From: an uncultured Clostridia bacterium
GTDB lineage: Bacteria; Bacillota; Clostridia; Oscillospirales; Ruminococcaceae
Length of the DNA stretch: 6,213 nucleotides
Direction: 5' to 3'
Assembly (NCBI GenBank): GCA_947177695.1
Contig: CAMWVO010000124.1
Coordinates: 1-6,213, forward strand
Positions 1 to 5,109 of this stretch are shown piece after piece (within the stretch, counting starts at the first letter, position 1; every line of letters begins with the position of its first letter). The position numbers and the translations under genes were made by a program. The notes under the pieces are model-generated. The model saw only the letters and a list, made by a program, of their open reading frames with translations, had not been told where the DNA came from and made no database searches.

Positions 1-2
1 GA

Positions 3-1601
3 ATAACCCTGCCGCTGACACAAAGCTTTATCCGAACGGCTTATTACCGCGTTTTCCGCTCGGTACTGCTGAGACTTACACGCGAGCCGAAAACCGTTGA
101 CGCGGCTGACGAAATACTCCGCAGCATGGTGGACGCCGCCAACGGCAGGATATACTACCGCATAAGCAACTGGTACGACGTGATACTGTTCCTGCCGTTC
201 AGCAAACAAATTATCCCCGTATGGCAGGAAATGCTTGGAGTGAAAAACAAAAGCGTAACCTCCCACGCCGATAAAAAGATCGGTTTCCTGACCCATGCAA
301 GGGTGACATTTTCCTTTCTAAAGCTGTTGATTACCTGTCCCAAGCTTATGGACAGGCTGGACGGCGAGTTCAAGGAAATGATAAGTTTTTTCGATTCGCT
401 GGACTTAGACAGGGCAAGCAGTGCGGAGGTTCTTGCACACTACAAAAAGCTGCTTGAAATGGTCTCGGAAAAATGGGACGTTACCCTTGTGAACGATATG
501 TACTCGTTTATTTTTACGGGACTTCTCAAGCACCGCCTGAAAACGAAAAAAGTTCCCGACCCCGACGCGGAGGCTAACCGTTGCATTTCGGGTCTTAACG
601 GTATCGAAAGCATGAAGCCCGTGAACGAGCTGATAAAAATTGCGGAGCTTGTCAGGGAAAGCGGTGAACTTTCCGCGCTGAAAAATATCCGAACCGCAGA
701 AGATTACCATGCATACTCCAAACAGGGCGGCGGGACGGCGCAGATGATAGCGGACTATATCGGTCTGTACGGAGACAGAAATGCCGAGGAGTTAAAGCTG
801 GAAAGCAGAACGTTCCGCACCGACCCTCAGCTTTTAGTGCAGAAAATAGTACAGTACGCGGAAAACGGAATAGCATTAGGCGAGACCTACGCAAACGCCG
901 AAAGCAAGCCGCTGAAAGGTTTGTGCGGAGTATTTGCGAAAAAGGCTGCGGCGGGTATAAAAAACCGCGAAAAATCCCGTCTGAACCGAAGCCGTCTGTA
1001 CGGAATGATGCGCTCGATGATGCTGAAAATAGGCGGCGATCTTGCGGCGGCAAAGCAGATTTCCGAGCCGCAGGACATATTTTACCTTGACTACAGCGAG
1101 GTGGAGCGCGCCGTAAAAAGCGGCTATGATATGCGGGAGCTTATCGAAAGCCGCCGCGGGCAGTACAGCAGCTTTGAGAAGCTTCCCGCATATTCGCGGC
1201 TTGTGTTTGCGGAAAAGGTGTTTGACAAGTCCCCCGAAAATATCGGCGGCATGACTGCCGACAATCGGGCGGATATACTTACGGGCATTCCCTGTTCGGG
1301 CGGAAAGGCGCGGGGGGAGATACTGGTGGTGGACGACCCGTCCTCTTGTCCCGATACGGCGGGAAAGATCATCGCGGCAAAAATGACAGACCCGGGCTGG
1401 GTGTTCCTGCTTGCGGGAGCGGCGGGGATAGTCACGGAAAAGGGCTCGCTGCTTTCCCACACGGCGATAATTTCGCGGGAGCTTGGAAAGCCCGCGGTAG
1501 TGGGAGTTGAAGGCGCGGCGCGTCTGCTGAAAAGCGGAGACGTGGCGGAGATAGACGGCACGCTGGGAAAAATCACGATAATCGAAAGGGCAAAAGTTTG
1601 A
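3..1601 (+). CDS. PEP-synthase/rifampin-phosphotransferase-like dikinase, C-terminal part (5' end outside window)
   Basis: The frame is open from the window edge and homology-like sequence starts before the first ATG (126), so this is the C-terminal 532 residues of a longer protein, not a gene starting at 126. Visible residues 4-9 read PLTQSF and residues 48-57 GRIYYRISNW; both resemble the linker region of PEP-synthase-like proteins of roughly 800-870 residues, whose missing N-terminus would be an ATP-grasp PPDK_N domain. The last ~105 residues are the swivelling phosphohistidine domain; the motif GSLLSHTAIISRELGKPAVV places the phospho-accepting histidine at visible residue 486. The protein stops directly after this domain, so the TIM-barrel PEP-binding domain of true PEP synthase or PPDK is absent. 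This is the layout of rifampin phosphotransferase: ATP domain, substrate domain, His domain. The middle ~370 residues would bind an unknown substrate. The stop codon lies inside leader repeat copy A. Family assignment is firm; the substrate is unknown. Confidence 0.85.
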   Translation: MTLPLTQSFIRTAYYRVFRSVLLRLTREPKTVDAADEILRSMVDAANGRIYYRISNWYDVILFLPFSKQIIPVWQEMLGVKNKSVTSHADKKIGFLTHARVTFSFLKLLITCPKLMDRLDGEFKEMISFFDSLDLDRASSAEVLAHYKKLLEMVSEKWDVTLVNDMYSFIFTGLLKHRLKTKKVPDPDAEANRCISGLNGIESMKPVNELIKIAELVRESGELSALKNIRTAEDYHAYSKQGGGTAQMIADYIGLYGDRNAEELKLESRTFRTDPQLLVQKIVQYAENGIALGETYANAESKPLKGLCGVFAKKAAAGIKNREKSRLNRSRLYGMMRSMMLKIGGDLAAAKQISEPQDIFYLDYSEVERAVKSGYDMRELIESRRGQYSSFEKLPAYSRLVFAEKVFDKSPENIGGMTADNRADILTGIPCSGGKARGEILVVDDPSSCPDTAGKIIAAKMTDPGWVFLLAGAAGIVTEKGSLLSHTAIISRELGKPAVVGVEGAARLLKSGDVAEIDGTLGKITIIERAKV

Positions 1602-1720
1602 AAAATCAAAGATTTTTCAAACTACGAGTTTTGTTTTCCTCACTGCCGTGATGAAAACAAAACATCGTTAGAAAGGAGGACACATTTTCCCTTACGGGAA
1701 AATGGTCATAAATATGAAAA
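1594..1720 (+). repeat. Hairpin leader repeat, copy A (before the acyl ligase)
   Basis: The element overlaps the dikinase stop codon and runs into the start of the ligase. It folds almost entirely into three hairpins. Hairpin 1 (1595-1607/1611-1623) is a perfect 13-bp stem with an AAA loop. Hairpin 2 (1624-1668) pairs 1624-1638 with 1653-1668 around one bulged A at 1664, plus an inner TCAC/GTGA stem with a TGCC loop. Hairpin 3 (1683-1691/1696-1704) is a perfect 9-bp stem with a TTAC loop. AAAGGAGG lies between hairpins 2 and 3. Nearly the same sequence recurs inverted at 4699-4878: 1660-1720 matches 4699-4760 with one mismatch and one 1-nt gap, and 1595-1643 matches 4831-4877 with one mismatch and two gaps. 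The middles differ. I see no promoter in it, so the ligase is probably read through from upstream. Confidence 0.85.
1672..1716 (+). promoter_or_regulatory. Ribosome binding site separated from the start codon by a hairpin
   Basis: AAAGGAGG (1672-1679) is a near-perfect Shine-Dalgarno sequence, but it is 22 nt from the first ATG (1702) and 34 nt from the second (1714), both too far in linear distance. The first ATG forms the closing end of the 9-bp stem 1683-1704. If that stem folds, the distance from the Shine-Dalgarno sequence to ATG 1714 shrinks to about 12 unpaired bases (1680-1682 plus 1705-1713) while ATG 1702 is buried. This favours 1714 as the start. An intervening hairpin is known to bring a distant Shine-Dalgarno sequence close in phage T4 gene 38. 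The same arrangement is present before rrf2. Confidence 0.6.
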
Positions 1721-3138
1721 GCATCTGCGAGTACCTTGAAGAGGACAAAATAAAGTGGAACGAACTTCCCTACATAAGCGCCAAAAAAGACGGGAAATTT
1801 GTCACGCGGACATTCGGCGAGGTCGTTGACGACGTGCAGAGCCTTGCGCGGTCGCTGATATCGGAGGGCGTTTGCGGCAACATTATGCTGTACTCCCAAA
1901 ACAGCTATGAATGGACTGTTGCCGACCTTGCGGTAATGGGGTACGCGGGCGTATGCGTCCCCATAGACAGCCAGTGGACGGCATTCGACATTATGAACAC
2001 GCTTTCGGTCATTGAAATAAACACGGTCTTATACGAAAAAAGCAGGGAGGACGTTATGGTTGAGGTGCGGAAAAGTCACCCCGAAATACGTTTTATCTGC
2101 ATTGAGGACGACTTTACGCGGCTTATTGAAAACGGCAGAAGCGGCAAGCCTCTTGACGGAAAAAGAGACATGAGCAAAACGGCTATGATAATGTTTACGT
2201 CGGGGACAACCAACCGTCCCAAAGCGATACCGCTTACGCAGGCTAATCTGCTGAACAACTGGAACGCTTTATGCGCAAGAACGCCCATGTCCACAGAGGA
2301 TGTTTCCTACATCTTTCTGCCGCTTAACCATGTGTACGCGGGCGTGGCGAATTTCCTGTACACGATAATTTCGGGAATGCAGGTATATCTTTGCTCCGAC
2401 CGCGCGAAAATGATAGAGGAAATGCTGGAGATACGCCCGACGATAGTCTGCACCGTTCCGCTTATTCTGAACAGGATATACGAGGCTGCCGACGAGCGGG
2501 TCATGGAAATGCTGAGAAACGTCAGATTTCTGTACTGCGGCGGAAGTTTTACCGACCCGAAGATCAAGCGGTTTTTTATCGACAGCGGCGTAACGCTTCT
2601 GGAGGCTTACGGCACTACCGAGACTTCCTCGGTGGTGGCGCTTGCAAAGCCGGGGGACGATAACATCGACTGCTGCGGTTCTGTTCTCGACGGACTGGAC
2701 GTCCGCATAATCGATCCCGACGCGGACGGCATAGGCGAAATAATTATCGGCGGAGGAAGCGTTTCGGCAGGATATATTTCACGAAACGACGTTTACAGCG
2801 GGTTTGACGGCAACGGCTTTTACCACACGGGAGACCTTGGCTTCCTTGACGGCGAGGGACGGCTTTTTCTCAAAGGCAGAAAGAAACGTGTAATAATTAC
2901 CGCAAACGGTCAGAACGTTTATGTTGACGAGCTTGAAGAGCTTATTCTGAAAAATCCCGAAATAAAGGCTGCCGCTGTTTTCGAGGAGGAGTTTCACCCT
3001 GCCGCACGTGTCTATACTAATCTGCCCGAAGCTGAGGTGCGGAAATATATTGAGAAGCTGAATGGTGATCTTCCAAAGTTCAAACGGATAAAAAATCTGT
3101 ACGTCAAATCGGAAGCCCGCGGAGGACGTTTGAAATGA
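1714..3138 (+). CDS. AMP-forming acyl-CoA synthetase/ligase (ANL superfamily)
   Basis: Member of the adenylate-forming family, which activates a carboxylate with ATP and passes it to CoA or a carrier protein. Numbered from Met 1714 (474 residues), the P-loop TSGTTNRPKA is at 162-171, YGTTE at 299-303, HTGD with the ribose-binding Asp at 371-374, and the hinge region LKGRKKRVI around 386-394. The two glycines usual in the P-loop (GTTGxPKG) are Asn and Ala. The C-terminal subdomain is short and ends RGGRLK, where the A10 motif normally has the catalytic lysine in GK; here an arginine (472) occupies that place. The start at 1714 is preferred over ATG 1702, which would add MVIN encoded by the leader repeat. 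The stop overlaps the start of the next gene (ATGA), indicating co-translation. The acyl substrate is unknown; acyl-CoA or acyl-carrier ligase are equally possible. Confidence 0.88.
   Translation: MKSICEYLEEDKIKWNELPYISAKKDGKFVTRTFGEVVDDVQSLARSLISEGVCGNIMLYSQNSYEWTVADLAVMGYAGVCVPIDSQWTAFDIMNTLSVIEINTVLYEKSREDVMVEVRKSHPEIRFICIEDDFTRLIENGRSGKPLDGKRDMSKTAMIMFTSGTTNRPKAIPLTQANLLNNWNALCARTPMSTEDVSYIFLPLNHVYAGVANFLYTIISGMQVYLCSDRAKMIEEMLEIRPTIVCTVPLILNRIYEAADERVMEMLRNVRFLYCGGSFTDPKIKRFFIDSGVTLLEAYGTTETSSVVALAKPGDDNIDCCGSVLDGLDVRIIDPDADGIGEIIIGGGSVSAGYISRNDVYSGFDGNGFYHTGDLGFLDGEGRLFLKGRKKRVIITANGQNVYVDELEELILKNPEIKAAAVFEEEFHPAARVYTNLPEAEVRKYIEKLNGDLPKFKRIKNLYVKSEARGGRLK
3121..3126 (+). promoter_or_regulatory. 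Ribosome binding site of the acyltransferase gene, inside the ligase gene
   Basis: GGAGGA lies 8 nt before ATG 3135 and within the last codons of the ligase. Together with the ATGA overlap at 3135-3138 it supports translational coupling and fixes the start of the downstream gene. The bases also encode the C-terminal RGGRLK region of the ligase, so this sequence serves both purposes. Confidence 0.75.
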
Positions 3139-4217
3139 AGCTTAACGATCTTAGAGCAGTTATTTTTACATCGGACGATAAAAAGTGCGTGCGGGACTTT
3201 TTGTCGCTGCCGAAAAGGCTGTACGCAAAAAACGAGCTTATGCAGAACGCGGCGGACGAAGCGGCGATTCTCGGCGGAACGCATACTTTAAGCCATTACT
3301 TTACGGTAACGCCGATACTGGTATACCGCGGCAAAAGAGCGATCTGCCGCGGGTTGATGACGGTTTATCCCGACGACCCAAAAGCATATCTGGGATTTTT
3401 TGAAAGCGAGAATGACAGCTCCGCTGCAAAATTGCTGTTCGATACTGCCGCAAAAATTGCAAGGGACAATTCACTTGCTGAAATTATCGGTCCCGTGGAC
3501 TGCTCGTTCTGGATAAAGTACAGGCTGAAAACAAGCCGCTTCGGAAGTCCATACACGGGAGAGCCGTACAACAAGGATTACTATTTGAAGCTTTGGGAGG
3601 GAAATGGCTTCTGCGTGAGCCAGCGGTATTTTTCAAATCACTACATGGTGGTGGAAAGCGACGAGGGCTGCGAAAAATACGCGGACAGGCTTGCCGAAAA
3701 ACTAAACGGCGGGTACGAGATAAAAAGTCCCGAACCCGAAAGCTTTGACAGGACGCTGCGGGAGGTGTACTCGCTTCTGATTGAGCTGTACAGCAATTTT
3801 CCCGCCTACAAAAGAATTTCCGAAAGCGAGTTCTGCGCGATGTTCGGGTATCTCAGGTCGATCATCAATTACAGCATGGTGAAGATGGCGTACTTCAACA
3901 AAGCGGCGGTGGGATTTTTCATTTCCGTACCGAATTTCGGGAACACCGTTTACGGCAGGCTCACCCCGCCCAAGCTGTTAAAAATACTCACCGAAAAGCG
4001 GAAGCCGCGTTCCTATGTAATGCTCTATATGGGCGTAGACCCGAACCACCGCGGTCTGGGAAAAGCCTTTGCCGAAACGATACGGCGGGAACTGAAAGTT
4101 CAGAGAGTTCCGTCCGTGGGCGCGCTTATCCGCGACGGGAACAGCAATCAGGATTACATGGCTCAGCTCAGGGACTTTGAGTACGAATACGCGCTTCTGA
4201 GAAAAGCGATTGTCTGA
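3135..4217 (+). CDS. GNAT-family acyltransferase (360 aa, probable double-domain form)
   Basis: Residues 301-312 read VDPNHRGLGKAF, the acyl-CoA pyrophosphate-binding motif A of the GNAT fold (R/Q-x-x-G-x-G/A), preceded by a hydrophobic strand (YVMLYMG). This predicts transfer of an acetyl or other acyl group from acyl-CoA to an amine or hydroxyl. At 360 residues it is about twice a single GNAT domain. The N-terminal half contains GPVDCSFWIKYRLK (119-132) followed by a Pro/Tyr-rich segment and YYLKLWEGNGF, resembling the first half of YghO-like tandem GNAT proteins. There is no signal peptide or membrane segment, so it is cytoplasmic. It overlaps the ligase stop by 4 bases, with its own GGAGGA site 8 nt upstream, so the ligase and this enzyme are made together. 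A likely but unproven logic is that the ligase makes the acyl donor and this enzyme uses it. The acceptor is unknown. Confidence 0.75.
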   Translation: MKLNDLRAVIFTSDDKKCVRDFLSLPKRLYAKNELMQNAADEAAILGGTHTLSHYFTVTPILVYRGKRAICRGLMTVYPDDPKAYLGFFESENDSSAAKLLFDTAAKIARDNSLAEIIGPVDCSFWIKYRLKTSRFGSPYTGEPYNKDYYLKLWEGNGFCVSQRYFSNHYMVVESDEGCEKYADRLAEKLNGGYEIKSPEPESFDRTLREVYSLLIELYSNFPAYKRISESEFCAMFGYLRSIINYSMVKMAYFNKAAVGFFISVPNFGNTVYGRLTPPKLLKILTEKRKPRSYVMLYMGVDPNHRGLGKAFAETIRRELKVQRVPSVGALIRDGNSNQDYMAQLRDFEYEYALLRKAIV

Positions 4218-4228
4218 TCGTTCGCATT

Positions 4229-4267
4229 TAAAACGGACTGTTCCGCATAACGAAACAGTCCGTTTTA
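4229..4267. terminator. Bidirectional intrinsic terminator between convergent genes
   Basis: A perfect 14-bp stem pairs 4229-4242 (TAAAACGGACTGTT) with 4254-4267, around an 11-nt loop. On the plus strand the stem ends in TTTT followed by AGTTTTATT, and on the minus strand it ends in TTTT followed by AAATG, so it can stop transcription from both sides. It starts 12 bases after the acyltransferase stop, and its plus-strand T-rich tail reaches the rrf2 stop codon (4274-4276). Confidence 0.9.
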
Positions 4268-4273
4268 GTTTTA

Positions 4274-4705
4274 TTATATACAGAAATTTCCGCTTTCTAT
4301 GCTATGATCCATAATGTCCTGAAGCGATATACCGTCCAGATAGTCGGTTATCGACTTGTACAGTCCTTTCCAGACGAACAGGGTCATGCAGTCTGCGGCT
4401 CTGGGACAGTCATTTTTCTCATATTGCAGGCACGCCACGGGACAGAGATTTCCCTCGGTAACGCGGAGTATTTCTCCAACGGTGTACTGCTCCGCGGGCT
4501 TGGCAAGCATATAGCCGCCCTGATAGCCGCGGTTTGTTCTGAGCAGTCCCGACTTGTTCAGCAGGGGAACTATCTGCTCCAGATATTTTTTTGATATATC
4601 CTGACGTTCCGCAATATCCTTGAGAGCAACGTAGCCCTCCGCGGAATGCTGAGCAAGGTCGAGCAGCATTCTCAGCGCATAGCGTCCTTTGGTTGAAATT
4701 TTCAT
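4274..4705 (-). CDS. Rrf2-family transcriptional regulator with candidate Cys cluster
   Basis: A DNA-binding regulator of the IscR/CymR type, 143 residues, the usual family length. It opens with the family signature MKISTKGRYALR. The helix-turn-helix is at about residues 26-46 (VALKDIAERQDISKKYLEQIV region) and the wing at 56-70 (RTNRGYQGGYMLAKP). Cysteines at 88, 92, 100 and 106 lie in the segment where IscR holds its [2Fe-2S] cluster, including C-x5-C in NDCPRAADCMT. A redox- or iron-sulfur-sensing role is therefore possible, while a CymR-like cysteine-metabolism role cannot be excluded. An in-frame ATG 12 bases upstream (4715-4717) would add MVIN, but it lies in a leader hairpin and the family signature begins at 4705. 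The gene has its own promoter (4917-4945), a ~200-nt structured leader, and a shared terminator. Its targets are unknown. Confidence 0.92.
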   Translation of the reverse strand: MKISTKGRYALRMLLDLAQHSAEGYVALKDIAERQDISKKYLEQIVPLLNKSGLLRTNRGYQGGYMLAKPAEQYTVGEILRVTEGNLCPVACLQYEKNDCPRAADCMTLFVWKGLYKSITDYLDGISLQDIMDHSIESGNFCI

Positions 4706-4878
4706 ATTTATGACCATTTTCCCGTTAGGGAAAATGTGTCCTCCTTTCTAACGTATGTTTAAAATGACATAAATGTCATTTGCGGTTTTGCGTTAGCAAA
4801 ATTCCGAACTTAAATCGAGTTTTACTCGATGTGAGGAAAACAAAACTCGTAGTTTGAAAATCTCTGATTTTCAAACTT
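4699..4878 (-). repeat. Hairpin leader repeat, copy B (before rrf2)
   Basis: Inverted relative of copy A, 180 bp against 127 bp. Read on the minus strand from 4878 downward, it holds hairpin 1 (4866-4877/4851-4862, 12 bp, 3-nt loop), then a conserved stretch to 4831. A copy-specific middle of three hairpins follows: 4814-4820/4824-4830 (7 bp), 4786-4791/4796-4801 (6 bp, TAAC loop) and 4762-4770/4773-4781 (9 bp). After these come AAAGGAGG (4740-4747) and the conserved start-site hairpin 4715-4723/4728-4736 (9 bp, TAAC loop). An alternative pairing of 4816-4823 with 4842-4849 (8 bp) would compete with the 7-bp hairpin. Relative to copy A, hairpin 1 lacks one base in each arm and stays perfectly paired. 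Copy B is transcribed as most of the rrf2 leader. Confidence 0.85.
4703..4747 (-). promoter_or_regulatory. Ribosome binding site of rrf2, separated from the start by a hairpin
   Basis: AAAGGAGG on the minus strand (4740-4747) is 34 nt from the rrf2 start codon at 4703-4705. The 9-bp stem 4715-4736 lies between and buries the alternative ATG (4715-4717). Folding reduces the effective distance to about 12 nt, as in copy A. Here homology independently supports the second ATG, because MKISTKGRYAL is the normal Rrf2 N-terminus. Confidence 0.6.
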
Positions 4879-4916
4879 ACTTTCCTTTCGGGGGTATGGG
4901 TTTATGTGTTGTTTAT

Positions 4917-4945
4917 ATTATAACATACTATTAATACGTTTTCAA
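4917..4945 (-). promoter_or_regulatory. Sigma-A promoter of rrf2 with extended -10
   Basis: On the minus strand, TTGAAA (4940-4945) and TATAAT (4917-4922) are separated by exactly 17 bp, with TG one base before the -10 hexamer (extended -10). Transcription would start near 4910 and give a leader of about 205 nt containing all of repeat copy B. An imperfect inverted repeat CTATT/AATAG (4928-4932/4944-4948) spans the -35 and spacer; it could be an operator, but five-base arms are weak evidence. Confidence 0.85.
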
Positions 4946-5050
4946 TAGGTTTTGAAGAAATTATTTTTTGACCGTTACATTTTTACGGCAATTATGCAAG
5001 TTTTACTTTTCAAAGCTGCAAATTGCGGCAAACATAGTGCGTTTTTTACA
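4946..5050. other. AT-rich spacer between divergent promoters
   Basis: About 105 bp separate the -35 elements of rrf2 and ilvE. The stretch is rich in A/T runs. I see no open frame with a start signal, no RNA motif I recognise and no convincing operator. Several short TTGCAA/GCAAAT-like words occur, but they are not regularly spaced. Confidence 0.5.
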
Positions 5051-5079
5051 TTGCAATATGTCGGGAAGTGTGGTATAAT
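5051..5079 (+). promoter_or_regulatory. Sigma-A promoter of ilvE with extended -10
   Basis: TTGCAA (5051-5056) and TATAAT (5074-5079) are 17 bp apart, with TG at 5071-5072 making an extended -10. Transcription would start near 5086, giving a short leader of about 24 nt. The in-frame ATG at 5068 lies inside this promoter and so cannot be the start of the gene. Confidence 0.85.
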
Positions 5080-5093
5080 AAACATATCTTTAG

Positions 5094-5101
5094 AAAGGGA
5101 G
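5094..5101 (+). promoter_or_regulatory. Ribosome binding site of ilvE
   Basis: AAAGGGAG is 8 nt before ATG 5110 and 11 nt before the adjacent ATG 5113. It supports 5110 as the start and excludes the upstream ATG at 5068. Confidence 0.8.
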
Positions 5102-5109
5102 AATTGCAA

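Noticed and set aside
876..1460. Minus-strand open frame inside the dikinase gene (194 codons)
   Set aside because: Arg/His/Ala-rich low-information translation typical of an antisense shadow; the plus strand encodes the conserved phosphohistidine domain.
1595..1668. Hairpins 1 and 2 as an intrinsic terminator after the dikinase
   Set aside because: The stems are A/T-rich with no run of T directly after them, and no new promoter is visible before the ligase, so read-through seems more likely.
4776..4874. Possible 32-codon leader peptide with a TTG start in the rrf2 leader, preceded by AAAGGA
   Set aside because: The frame is not kept in copy A, where the extra base in hairpin 1 changes the peptide and it ends after 17 codons. 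The structure is conserved, not the peptide.
1594..4878. Composite transposon or insertion sequence bounded by the inverted repeats
   Set aside because: No transposase or integrase lies between or beside them, no target-site duplication is evident, and the repeats sit precisely at gene starts and carry translation signals.
4968..4996. TTGACC followed by ATTATG as an extra plus-strand promoter
   Set aside because: The -10 match is poor and the ilvE promoter at 5051-5079 is far stronger.
5068..5109. Upstream ATG extending ilvE by 14 residues
   Set aside because: The ATG lies inside the promoter between the -35 and -10 elements and has no ribosome binding site; 5110 has a good one.
4706..5109. 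T-box, known riboswitch or CRISPR in the 404-bp intergenic region
   Set aside because: No T-box sequence, recognisable riboswitch core or regularly spaced repeats; the structure is explained by leader repeat copy B.
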